Shown piece by piece: positions 37,201 through 45,674 of a DNA stretch of 64,000 bases. The translations under genes were made by a program, and so were the position numbers. A model generated the notes under the pieces. It had not been told where the DNA came from, did no database searches, and saw only the letters and a program-made list of their open reading frames with translations. The first letter of the stretch is position 1. Every line of letters begins with the position of its first letter. Source of the DNA: Acetoanaerobium sticklandii (lineage in GTDB: Bacteria; Bacillota; Clostridia; Peptostreptococcales; Filifactoraceae); the NCBI RefSeq assembly GCF_000196455.1, contig NC_014614.1:1162001-1226000 (forward strand), written 5' to 3'.

Positions 37201-37384
37201 AGTATTATTATTAGTTAGAGAAGAAAAATCTGATTCATATGGAGCGACTGAGACTTTTAAATGTCTAGGTCTTGCTTCTTATGTTTCGCACGAAGGTTCA
37301 GCTCCTATTAGTATCATATATAAGTTAGATAACAAAATGCCTATGAATATTTTAAGGTCATCTAACCAAGTTGTTAATATATAA
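34280..37384 (+). CDS. PLD-nuclease/superfamily II helicase, DUF3427 type
   Basis: A 1034-residue multidomain protein. A phospholipase-D-like nuclease domain (about residues 130-280) has the HxK motif in RLHAKAYYF and GSSNLSQAAL. A superfamily II helicase follows, with Walker A ATGTGKT (Lys348), DESHH, GLTATPER and motif VI QQLGRGLRLHESK. The C-terminal part (about 870-1030) is the DUF3427 domain. Proteins of this build occur in many Firmicutes and often beside restriction or other defense genes; whether it restricts DNA is not established. It lies 8 kb from the BREX operon, transcribed from its own leader. Confidence 0.92.
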   Translation: MGKNIEVYESLINKILSNELNQKANSNSIYKEKLEPGTSGSIIASYIKMIVEKGLRHYKSDNDDLSKQIEITNKIIENLSVLVEESELEKYSLTEEYMLKAIGDKLAAKDNIKQWLPQTSVASSSLFTGAIHEPPVYAELKREIASADRIDLLVSFIKFSGLRLIYDDLKEHTKSKKLRVITTSYMGASDLKAIQELAKLPNTEVKVSYDTNRTRLHAKAYYFHRNTGFSTAYIGSSNLSQAALSEGTEWNMKVSEYTSAEIINKYRVTFETYWNLNEFQVFNPDNLLDVQKLKHALSNEKHEEKSNEYFFDLVPYAYQQEILDRLEIEREVYNSYYNLIVAATGTGKTMVSAFDFKNFYKDNPSAKLLFLAHREEILSQSVMAFRGVLKDANFGELWVGNHRPSIFNHVFASIQTLNSNEQYKEFACDYFDYIVLDESHHTTASSYRKILSHFDSKIMLGLTATPERLDGEDILEFFNHRIAYEIRLREAIERNLLCPFHYFGVSETVDLSNVKWQNGRYDTLELSDKYIGNLARDIGIVSAIDRYVTSRNSIKGLGFCVSKEHARYMANSFNEKGISSISLDSDSSDEVRRGAKDKLISGDIKFIFVVDLYNEGVDIPQINTVLFLRPTESATVFIQQLGRGLRLHESKDVLTVLDFIGQGRKEYNYQVKFQSMIGRLHHSIDKEINQDFPTLPKTCFIQLEKVARDIILDNISSSYCNKNKLKQMVNAFPLVCSLPFNLINFLEHYNLTPQVLYKASTLSELSSSYEASSSIFDNIKVLKSPFMKVSKINDYGWLNFLDEFLASPDKILLEKDKRRLLMLYYTMFQNEPEQDIVEVFQSMKQNKALYEELKDLVKYNLSKIDHLPNIINISDDVPLELHASYSTDQVLSALGVHTTDKKAPFREGVKYIEELNLDVFFITLNKSDKLFKESTMYEDYAINEELFHWQSQSRTTVNSSTGRRYINMKENKSKVLLLVREEKSDSYGATETFKCLGLASYVSHEGSAPISIIYKLDNKMPMNILRSSNQVVNI

Positions 37385-37392
37385 ATATATTT

Positions 37393-37447
37393 AATACATA
37401 TTTATGATTCTCGAAATAAAGAGTACTTCATAAATATGTATTTTTTT
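37393..37447. terminator. Terminator after the helicase gene
   Basis: AATACATATTTATGA and TCATAAATATGTATT form a perfect 15-bp stem, followed by T5-7. Confidence 0.88.
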
Positions 37448-37517
37448 GAAAAAATATGTATTGAAATAAAAAAAGGGTATAAAGATTAAAAGCTTTTTAC
37501 TTATAGGGGGTTATACC

Positions 37518-40415
37518 ATGAAAAAACAAGTAATTATGCTATGTTTTCTTACTATACTTATACTTATATATCCAATTAATATTTTTGCGGCTGAAGGCTT
37601 GAATTTCACAAAAGAAGAAACTGAATTTATAAAAAATCATCCAGTTATTAAGTTAGGAATAGATCCAAATTTTGTTCCATTTGAATTTTATGATGAAAAT
37701 AATGAATATAAAGGAATTACAGCTGATTATTTAGAGCTAATAAGACAAAAGACAGGGCTTGAGTTTGAAATTCAAAGAAATTTGACTTGGCCAGAGGCAT
37801 ATGACAAAGCTCTTTCCAGAGAGATTGATGTTCTTCCAGCTGTATCAAAGACCGATGAAAGAGAGCAGCATTTTATATTTTCTGAGCCTTATTATTATTT
37901 CAAAAGAGTCATAGTTACAAGAAATGATATTAGTGGAATTAACAGTATAGAAGATTTAAAAAATATGACTGTAGCAGTGCAAAGGAATAGTTCTCATCAC
38001 AGTTATCTTTTGTCCTATCCAAATATAAATCTTAGTCTGTATGATTCTGTTGAAACTGCACTTACAGCTGTAGCGGATGGAAGTGAAAAAGTATTTGTTG
38101 GAAATTTAGCTACTACAAATTACTTAATTAAATCCAATGGAATTACAAATCTAAAGTTTATAGCATTTGAAGCTGAAAAACAACAGGCTTTGTATTTTGC
38201 GGTGAGAAAAGATTGGCCAGAGCTTACAAGTATACTAAATAAAGCCTTAGACTCTATAACTCAAGAAGATAAAATAGCCATTAATGATAAGTGGATTGAG
38301 TTCGAGGTAGAGCTAGATTATGGGCCAATTATAAGGCTTATATTGATTATTGGTTCGTTTGTAGCTGCTATTTTAGGAGTTTCTTTTTATTGGATAATTC
38401 GTTTAAGAAAAGAGATTAGGGTTAGAGAGCAAATCCAGAAAGACTTGAAAAAAGCAAAAAAAGAAGCTGATGAAGCGAATGAGTTTAAATCAGGATTTAT
38501 GGCTAGGATGTCCCATGAGATAAGAACACCTCTTAATGCAATTACAGGCATGGCATATCTTCTTAAAAAAACTGATATTTCATTAACCCAGAGTATGTAT
38601 GTGGACAGGATAACTCAAGCATCTAACAACATGCTCAGCATAATAAATGATATTTTGGATTTTTCTAAGATAGAGGCAGGAAAAGTTGAAATAGAGGAAG
38701 CTTCTTTTAGTATAGACGATATAATTCAAAATGTAGTAAATATTGTTTCATATAAAATAGAGGAACAAGAGATAGGGTTTAGGTTGTCAAAAGACTCTCA
38801 GCTACCAAATTGGTTTATTGGGGATCCAAAAAGAATTGAGCAGGTTCTACTTAATATATTAAATAATGCTGCAAAATTTACTCAAAAAGGTGAGGTAGCC
38901 TTGGATATAAGATTAATAGCTAAAGAAAGTGATATTTATCATATATCATTTAACATTAAAGACACAGGAATAGGAATGACTCAGCAGCAAGTAGAAAAAT
39001 TGTTTAGTCCGTTTGTGCAAGGAGACAGTAGTATTAATAGGAGGTTTGGAGGCTCAGGGTTAGGACTATCAATAGTTAAAAATCTAGTTGAAATGATGGG
39101 TGGAAGCATAAATGTTTTTTCTACTCCAGATGAAGGCTCTACATTTATTATAAATTTATCTCTAAGAGCTGATAAAATTAAAGAAGATGAATATTTAGCT
39201 AAATTATCAACTAAACATTTTAGCGGTTTGAGGACATTGGTTTTAGAAAAATCAGGAACAAGTATGAATTTAATCGATAGTTATCTTAGCTCTTTTGGGA
39301 TGCACTGTGAGCTTACTAGTTCAGAAGAAAGTGCTCTTAGTATGTTAGAAGCAGCTGATGGAAAGTTTGCAAAGCCATTTGATTTGATTATTATAGATTA
39401 CAATACTCCTGCATCTGGAGGATTTAGATTTGTGGATGTGGTTCATAGCAATACTAAAATTGCCAAAATGCCTAAGATAATCATTTTGCTTCCAATGATG
39501 AGAGAGGATTTATTTGACAATCTAAATGAGCACAATATAGATGTGGGTATAGGAAAACCAATTATTCCTTCAATCTTACTTAATGCTATTTTCGATATAT
39601 TTAATCTAACAGCTGTTTCAGCATCAAGCATAAGCACAACTAAATCAAATGATTTAGAAAAATTAGATAAAATATATAAGGTTTTGTTGGTTGAGGATAA
39701 TAAAACAAATCAAATGATAGCAAAATCAATCCTTGAACAGGTTGGGATAGAATGTATAGTCGCTAACGATGGACAAATTGCAGTTGAAAAATTCAAAATT
39801 CATATGAATGATATTTCTTTGATATTGATGGATCTTCATATGCCAGTTATGAATGGATATGAAGCAGCAAATGAAATAAGAAAGATATCAAGTGAAATAC
39901 CTATTGTGGCTATGACTGCAGATGTAATTTTAGGAGTGAGAGAAAAATGTGAAGAAAGTGGAATATATCACTATATAAGCAAGCCTTTTGCTCCAGATAA
40001 GCTAATTTCACTTGTAAAAGAGATTATTATAAATTCTAATATGAAGGAGCTTAATAAAGCAGAGAATACAAATGATTACAACGAGAAAGTACTAGATGAA
40101 GAAGCTGGCCTTAAATATATGGGAGGAAATAGACAGTTATATCATGATATTTTAAATGAATATTTAAAAGAAAATAAAAATACAGCAGATTTAATTTCTC
40201 AAGCAATTTATGATAGAAGATATGATGATGCAGAAAAATTAGTTCATAAAATAAAAAGTAGTTCAGGCAGTATTGGAGCTAAAAGCCTTTACGAAGCTGC
40301 TATTAGGTTACAAAAATCTCTATCTGATAATAATGATAAAGCTATAGAAGTTAATAGATTGAATTTTACAATACTATTTAATAAATTGATGAAAGAAATT
40401 GAAGGAATTATTTAA
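37518..40415 (+). CDS. Hybrid sensor histidine kinase with periplasmic binding domain (BvgS-like)
   Basis: A 965-residue kinase. A signal peptide (residues 1-24, ending FAA) is followed by an SBP_bac_3 solute-binding domain (about 36-260), a membrane helix near 272-292, the dimerisation domain with His333 (MSHEIRTPLN), the ATPase domain (NNAAKF, DTGIGM, GSGLGLSIV), a degenerate receiver (about 573-700), an intact receiver with Asp772 (LMDLHMPVMNG) and an Hpt domain with His910 (VHKIKSSSG). It probably senses a small amino-acid-like ligand outside the cell and runs a phosphorelay. The c-di-GMP regulator gene 36 bases downstream is the likely output. Confidence 0.94.
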   Translation: MKKQVIMLCFLTILILIYPINIFAAEGLNFTKEETEFIKNHPVIKLGIDPNFVPFEFYDENNEYKGITADYLELIRQKTGLEFEIQRNLTWPEAYDKALSREIDVLPAVSKTDEREQHFIFSEPYYYFKRVIVTRNDISGINSIEDLKNMTVAVQRNSSHHSYLLSYPNINLSLYDSVETALTAVADGSEKVFVGNLATTNYLIKSNGITNLKFIAFEAEKQQALYFAVRKDWPELTSILNKALDSITQEDKIAINDKWIEFEVELDYGPIIRLILIIGSFVAAILGVSFYWIIRLRKEIRVREQIQKDLKKAKKEADEANEFKSGFMARMSHEIRTPLNAITGMAYLLKKTDISLTQSMYVDRITQASNNMLSIINDILDFSKIEAGKVEIEEASFSIDDIIQNVVNIVSYKIEEQEIGFRLSKDSQLPNWFIGDPKRIEQVLLNILNNAAKFTQKGEVALDIRLIAKESDIYHISFNIKDTGIGMTQQQVEKLFSPFVQGDSSINRRFGGSGLGLSIVKNLVEMMGGSINVFSTPDEGSTFIINLSLRADKIKEDEYLAKLSTKHFSGLRTLVLEKSGTSMNLIDSYLSSFGMHCELTSSEESALSMLEAADGKFAKPFDLIIIDYNTPASGGFRFVDVVHSNTKIAKMPKIIILLPMMREDLFDNLNEHNIDVGIGKPIIPSILLNAIFDIFNLTAVSASSISTTKSNDLEKLDKIYKVLLVEDNKTNQMIAKSILEQVGIECIVANDGQIAVEKFKIHMNDISLILMDLHMPVMNGYEAANEIRKISSEIPIVAMTADVILGVREKCEESGIYHYISKPFAPDKLISLVKEIIINSNMKELNKAENTNDYNEKVLDEEAGLKYMGGNRQLYHDILNEYLKENKNTADLISQAIYDRRYDDAEKLVHKIKSSSGSIGAKSLYEAAIRLQKSLSDNNDKAIEVNRLNFTILFNKLMKEIEGII

Positions 40416-40451
40416 CTGCGAGCAGTTTGGTTTAGCTATAGGAGGATGGTT

Positions 40452-42923
40452 ATGTTTGTAAAAATATTATTAGTAGATGATTCAGCCTCAGATCGTATGA
40501 TAATTAAAAATATGCTACAGGATTATAGTATCTATACTGCTTGTGATGGAATTGAAGCCATAGAATATATAGAAAACTGTGATGATATTGATTTAATGAT
40601 TTTGGATTTAAATATGCCAAATATGAATGGATTTCAAGTACTCGAAATTTTAAATTCAAGATATAAGGATAAAAATATCAAAACCATTATATTAACTAGC
40701 TATGACGAAATTGATAATGAAATAAGAGGTTTACAGATGGGAGCAGTTGATTATATTCGTAAGCCAATTCATATGAATTCTTTAAAGGCTAGGATAGAAG
40801 TTCATGCTCAATTATTAAAAACTCAAAGAATTCTAGAACAGCAGTTACAAGAACAAGGGCTTACATTAGATTTGATTATTAATCAAGCACCTATTGGAAT
40901 TGCTATCTCCTATAGCTCGGATTTAAATAATATCTGGAGGGATGAATACTGCATTTTTAGTCCAATGTTTCTAAACATAACTGGAAGGAGCAGGCATGAA
41001 TTGATTAGCCTAGGATGGGAAAATATTTCCCATCCAGATGATTTAGATGATGAGCTTGTTTATAATAATAAGCTTAGGACTGGAGAGCTCGAAAGCTATA
41101 CTATTGATAAAAGAATTATAAAACCTGATGGTTCAGTTGTATGGGTTCACCTAATTATGTCAAATATCTATCTTTCTCCTGAACGTCCCTGTAATCAAAT
41201 TTGCTTGATTCAAGATATTACACAAAGAAAGTCATTTGAAAATGCATTAATTGAAAGTGAGAGAAGTAAATCAGTGCTTTTATCCCATCTTCCAGGACTT
41301 GCATATAGGTGTAATTATGATGATGACTGGACTATGCAGTTTGTATCGGAAGGCTGCTATGAGCTTACAGGGTATAAAGCTGATAGCTTACTTCATAACA
41401 AGGAATTATCATATAATGATATAATATCTCCTGAATATAGAGAAATTCTAAGTAATGAATGGAAGACAGTGCTAAGAAATAGAGATAGCTTTAGCTATGA
41501 ATACGAAATTATTACTTCAACAAAAGAAAAAAAATGGGTGATAGAGTTAGGCGAAGGGATATTTGACAAAGATGGCAATATAGAAGCATTAGAGGGAATT
41601 GTAATTGACATTTCATATAGAAAAGCAATGGAAAATGAGCTGAAATATAGTAATGAACATGATCGGTGGACTGGCCTATATAACAGAAACTATTTAGAGG
41701 AGCTGATTTTAAGAGATATAAAAAGCCAATCGAAAGCAAATCTAGCTTTAGTTGGAATCAATTTAAGTGCAGTCAGTTCTCTTAATAAAATGTATGGCTT
41801 TCAATATATTCAAGAGTTAATTAAAGTAATTGTAGAAAACTTAAATGTCCACGTAACGAAGGAAAGATTGTTATTTAGCACATATGAAAATAGATTTGTT
41901 TTCTATGTAAATAATTACGAAGATATTGAAGAACTAAAAGAGTTTGGAGAATGCTTAGCAAAAACCTTGGAGCCATATATTTCCGCAGAAAGAGTAGGCG
42001 TAGGAATAGGAATACTTGAAATTGGCTATGAAGAACACAATGTAGATAATTTATTTAAAAAACTGCTAATAGCATCAGAAAAAGCAATAGAAATAAATGA
42101 CAGAGATTACTGGGTATGTGTATATGATAATAAATTAGAAACAGAGGTAATGAGAGAACAAGAAATCAAACATGAATTAACTAAAATATCTCAGCTTCAT
42201 ATAGATGGCAGTTTATATATACAGTACCAACCAATTTTTGATTTGAAAGCAAATAAAGTTACTGGATTTGAAGCACTATCTAGAATAAACAGTGAAAAAT
42301 TAGGATTTATTTCGCCTCTTGAATTTATTCCAATTGCAGAAGAGACAAAGCTTATTATTCCTATAGGAGAAAAAATAATATCAAAATCGCTAGATTTCTT
42401 ATTCAGATTAAATATTCTTGGCTTTGATGATATAGATATATCAATTAATCTCTCTGTAATTCAGTTATTTAAGAAGGATTTTCCCGAAAAGCTATTTAAA
42501 ATAATTAAAGAGAAAAATGTAAATCCACAAAATATTATTTTAGAAATAACAGAATCTATTTATTCATCGGACTATGATTATTTAAATATAATACTAAATG
42601 ATTTAAAGAGGATAGGATTGAAAATTTCTATCGATGATTTTGGGACTGGATACTCATCTTTATCTAGAGAAAGAGACTTGAATATTGACTGCTTGAAGTT
42701 AGACAAATCCTTCATAGATAAGCTTATGTATTTATCTCCAGAAGAAGCAATTACAGGAGATATTATATCAATGGCTCATAAACTGGGACATAGCGTAGTA
42801 GCTGAAGGTGTGGAGCATGAAAAGCAAATGAATTATCTCAAAAGCTCTGACTGTGATAGGATTCAAGGCTATTTTATAAGCAGACCTCTGGATGAAGAGA
42901 AAGCTATTGAATTTTTAAAATAA
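40452..42923 (+). CDS. Response regulator with PAS, GGDEF-like and EAL domains
   Basis: An 823-residue cytoplasmic regulator: receiver (residues 1-120, phospho-acceptor Asp52 in LDLNMPN), a linker coiled coil, two PAS/PAC modules (about 140-270 and 275-395), a diguanylate-cyclase domain in which GGDEF is replaced (YENRFVFYV), and an EAL phosphodiesterase domain with intact FEALSR, NLSV, EITES, SIDDFGTGYSS and VAEGVE motifs. It should degrade c-di-GMP and not make it. ATG 40452 is chosen because AGGAGG lies six bases upstream; the ATG at 40446 touches that site. Likely partner of the upstream hybrid kinase. Confidence 0.93.
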   Translation: MFVKILLVDDSASDRMIIKNMLQDYSIYTACDGIEAIEYIENCDDIDLMILDLNMPNMNGFQVLEILNSRYKDKNIKTIILTSYDEIDNEIRGLQMGAVDYIRKPIHMNSLKARIEVHAQLLKTQRILEQQLQEQGLTLDLIINQAPIGIAISYSSDLNNIWRDEYCIFSPMFLNITGRSRHELISLGWENISHPDDLDDELVYNNKLRTGELESYTIDKRIIKPDGSVVWVHLIMSNIYLSPERPCNQICLIQDITQRKSFENALIESERSKSVLLSHLPGLAYRCNYDDDWTMQFVSEGCYELTGYKADSLLHNKELSYNDIISPEYREILSNEWKTVLRNRDSFSYEYEIITSTKEKKWVIELGEGIFDKDGNIEALEGIVIDISYRKAMENELKYSNEHDRWTGLYNRNYLEELILRDIKSQSKANLALVGINLSAVSSLNKMYGFQYIQELIKVIVENLNVHVTKERLLFSTYENRFVFYVNNYEDIEELKEFGECLAKTLEPYISAERVGVGIGILEIGYEEHNVDNLFKKLLIASEKAIEINDRDYWVCVYDNKLETEVMREQEIKHELTKISQLHIDGSLYIQYQPIFDLKANKVTGFEALSRINSEKLGFISPLEFIPIAEETKLIIPIGEKIISKSLDFLFRLNILGFDDIDISINLSVIQLFKKDFPEKLFKIIKEKNVNPQNIILEITESIYSSDYDYLNIILNDLKRIGLKISIDDFGTGYSSLSRERDLNIDCLKLDKSFIDKLMYLSPEEAITGDIISMAHKLGHSVVAEGVEHEKQMNYLKSSDCDRIQGYFISRPLDEEKAIEFLK

Positions 42924-42925
42924 GA

Positions 42926-43021
42926 AAAAGCTACCTAGAAAAAAATTGAGCAGTATATTGATTGTTATGATGCTTAGTATCAATATATTGCATTAAATTT
43001 ATTTTTCTAAGTAGCTTTTTT
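42926..43021. terminator. Large bidirectional terminator structure
   Basis: AAAAAGCTAC pairs with GTAGCTTTTT, then TAGAAAAA with TTTTTCTA, and an inner hairpin TATATTGAT/ATCAATATA closes the structure. It lies between the converging EAL regulator and ArsR-family genes, with A and T runs suited to both directions. Confidence 0.75.
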
Positions 43022-43062
43022 TTGACTATAAAAATGCTTTATTAATCGTATAGAATATAGCT

Positions 43063-44160
43063 TTATTTGATTTGATTAGGAGTAAAATCAGCTATCATAG
43101 ATTTGTAAGCGGATTCTAAAATATCAAAATTAATTTTATGGCTATACTTTGAGTTATCTCTTTCTAAAATAAGTAGCTTTGAAGAAATAAGGTTGTTTAA
43201 ATGGTAAGAAATAGTAGCTTGAGAGACATTGAGCGTAGTTGCTATTTCTTTTGCAGATGTAGCTCCTTGAGCTATGAGCTTTATAACTTCATATCTAGTT
43301 TTATCACCTAGGTTTTTGAATAAAAGCACACGATCCTTTAGTTCGTTTTCTTTTGCGTTTTGTATCAGCTCAAGAAAATCCTCGACATCAATTCCCCACC
43401 TTAGATAAGGCGTTTTATCACTAGTATTAATTTCTAAAGCATATGAATTTATAAAGGATATGAGAATGTTACCACTAGGAAGAAGCTTTTTATTAAGTAA
43501 ATTATCTGTCATAGTAGGTAAAGCATCTCCATTTGAATCATTAAGCTTTTTTTCTACAAATTTTCCAAATTCAATTATCTTAGATTCTTTAAGTCTATAT
43601 TCGTTTTCAAATAATGGAATAAGAGTTTCAATTAATGAAATCCACTCATTGGTCATGGTTTTTGGCTGCCTAAGAAGTGAAGAAATTTTCCATTTTTCTT
43701 CATCGTTGGCATCAAGCTGTTCTAGTAAATCAATCTGCTTATTTTTATCATTCATATACTTAGTAACATCATCGTATATATCCTCTGCATGAAGAATCTT
43801 ATCATTTTCAGTAATGCTAGCGTATATCTTTGACAGAAAGCTTCTTAATAGCTCGTCTTCAGTAAGACTTTTTAGTTTGTTAAGATAAGAATCAACAGAA
43901 TCATAGCCGAAAAAGGAATTTAGCTTAGTTAGCATCACAGGCATAGATAAATTCGAAAAATAAAATCTGTTAATTTCTTTTTCAAAAGGCTTCAGCTTAG
44001 TTGCAAGGGCTTCATAGTACTCAAATGTATCCTCTAAAATATAGTCATTGTAATAATCAATATCTAAATCTCTAGATTTTTTTTCTGAAAATCTTAAGCA
44101 TTCTGGAAAAGTAATTAAGTCTATGATTTTGCTTTCAGTGGCGAAAAATTTATATTGCAT
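43063..44160 (-). CDS. ArsR-type winged-helix regulator with long N-terminal domain
   Basis: A 365-residue protein whose last 80 residues form an ArsR/SmtB-type winged helix (LGDKTRYEVIKLIAQ, then SAKEIATTLNVSQATISYHLNNL). The N-terminal 280 residues are helical and charged with no recognised domain. ArsR proteins are usually about 100 residues, so the long N-terminal domain probably does the sensing. The start, with GGAGGAG just upstream, overlaps the end of the MFS gene by 40 bases, which suggests coupled expression and control of the exporter. A dyad matching TTAGATATTTAT in the shared promoter is the likely operator. Confidence 0.83.
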   Translation of the reverse strand: MQYKFFATESKIIDLITFPECLRFSEKKSRDLDIDYYNDYILEDTFEYYEALATKLKPFEKEINRFYFSNLSMPVMLTKLNSFFGYDSVDSYLNKLKSLTEDELLRSFLSKIYASITENDKILHAEDIYDDVTKYMNDKNKQIDLLEQLDANDEEKWKISSLLRQPKTMTNEWISLIETLIPLFENEYRLKESKIIEFGKFVEKKLNDSNGDALPTMTDNLLNKKLLPSGNILISFINSYALEINTSDKTPYLRWGIDVEDFLELIQNAKENELKDRVLLFKNLGDKTRYEVIKLIAQGATSAKEIATTLNVSQATISYHLNNLISSKLLILERDNSKYSHKINFDILESAYKSMIADFTPNQIK

Positions 44161-45413
44161 GACTCCTCCTCTTGTTCATTAGTTATAAATGGCTTCTTAA
44201 AATATATAGTGGCAAGCAGGACTATAATCCCAACAAAAATAATTGTTAATGAAATAGATACCTTTTCTACTAATAATCCAAATAAAATCTGCCCCAAAGG
44301 GATTGAAGCAAGTAGACCTAAATTCATCACTGATCCGACTCTGCTTATAAAATCTCTAGGAACTATAGTCTGCAAAAGAGTTCCTAAAGAAATATTTACG
44401 ATTGTCGAAAGCAAGGTTACTATACATACCATGATGCCTATAGCTAACATTGGGACTAGCGTTGTATCAAAGTAATTAATAAAAATATTACTAGAAAAGA
44501 ATGCAATTAGTAAAATAATAATACTTATGGCGAAAAAGGTTTGAATTGCTAGTTTGCCAATATCCATAGACTTTGCTTTTTTTCCAACTATTACAGGAGC
44601 TAGTAGCATGGATATTCCAATACAGGTAGTAAGTACTCCATATTGAATCTCAGTACTATGGAAGACTTTAAAGAACAGAAATATCAATCCTACACTTAGA
44701 AGAGGACCGATTGAAAAATTTAAAAACACACCAAAGCCTATTATATTTACTAAAATTTTATGTTTTTTTAAAACCGTAATTCCTGAAATAAAATCCTTTT
44801 TAAAATTATTAAAATCTAATTTTTCAGGCTCCTTATTATATTTTGGAACTTCTATAGTCATTTCTAAAATTGCAGATAGTATAAAGCTTATAGAATTAAT
44901 TATCAATAGAAGCTGCATCCCGAAGAAAGCGTAAAGTGAAGATGCTATTAGTGGAGATGCTATATTTGAAATACTATCGATCATCGATTTAATACTATTG
45001 GCTTCAAGTAATCTTTCTTTTGGCATAATACTAGGAATAACTGCTCCCATGGCACTGTCAAAAAATATTTCAACTATTTCTAATAAGAAAACTAAAACAT
45101 AGATACTTATTAAACTCATGCCACCGTTTATATAAAAGTATAAAGCAAATCCCCCGATTAGAAAACCGTTAATTAAATCTAATCTTATTATAGTTTTTTT
45201 CCTATCAAACCAATCTCCAAAAACTCCACCTACAGGTGATAATAATATTCTAGGAATTATTGAAATTGCAAGCATACTTGAAAATATAAGAGCTGAGCCT
45301 GTGATGGATAATACATACAGGGATAAAGCAAACTGTTGCATATTACTTCCTAATAGAGAACTGAATTTTCCAATCATTAAATTTCTAAAGTTTTTTTCTT
45401 TTAAAATATTCAT
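44121..45413 (-). CDS. Major facilitator superfamily exporter
   Basis: A 430-residue transporter with about twelve hydrophobic helices. The GGVFGDWFDRKKTI loop between helices 2 and 3 is the family signature, and the pattern resembles the MefA/enterobactin-exporter-like group (LLEIVEIFFDSAMGAVIPSIM, ANSIKSM). It probably exports a drug, siderophore-like or other small molecule by proton antiport; substrate unknown. GGAGG precedes the start. It overlaps the ArsR-type regulator gene at its 3' end, so the two form an inducible efflux unit. Confidence 0.9.
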   Translation of the reverse strand: MNILKEKNFRNLMIGKFSSLLGSNMQQFALSLYVLSITGSALIFSSMLAISIIPRILLSPVGGVFGDWFDRKKTIIRLDLINGFLIGGFALYFYINGGMSLISIYVLVFLLEIVEIFFDSAMGAVIPSIMPKERLLEANSIKSMIDSISNIASPLIASSLYAFFGMQLLLIINSISFILSAILEMTIEVPKYNKEPEKLDFNNFKKDFISGITVLKKHKILVNIIGFGVFLNFSIGPLLSVGLIFLFFKVFHSTEIQYGVLTTCIGISMLLAPVIVGKKAKSMDIGKLAIQTFFAISIIILLIAFFSSNIFINYFDTTLVPMLAIGIMVCIVTLLSTIVNISLGTLLQTIVPRDFISRVGSVMNLGLLASIPLGQILFGLLVEKVSISLTIIFVGIIVLLATIYFKKPFITNEQEEESCNINFSPLKAKS

Positions 45414-45456
45414 CTCAAAACCTCCATAAGATATTTACCTAAAAAATAATTATTAT

Positions 45457-45497
45457 TTAGATATTTATATATTAAATTAGATAAATATCTAAGTCAA
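45457..45497 (-). promoter_or_regulatory. Promoter with 12-bp dyad operator for the MFS/ArsR operon
   Basis: On the minus strand TTGACT (45492-45497), a 17-base spacer and TAATAT (45469-45474). A perfect 12-bp inverted repeat, TTAGATATTTAT (45457-45468) and ATAAATATCTAA (45481-45492), covers the spacer and the start region. Related half-sites (ATATTTA, TATCTTAGATA) occur near 45430 and 45533. The placement fits repression by the ArsR-type protein encoded in the operon. Confidence 0.72.
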
Positions 45498-45674
45498 GTA
45501 AATTGATTATAAAAAAATCTTATTTTTATTAATATCTTAGATAATTAAAATAAAATTCTATCTATTACAACTTTTTGATTAATAATATAGAACTAGGGAA
45601 TCATATATGATATAATTTACTTATTACAGGGTAAATAATATTTACTAAGCTTGAGTTTTTTCTAGGAGGATTAT

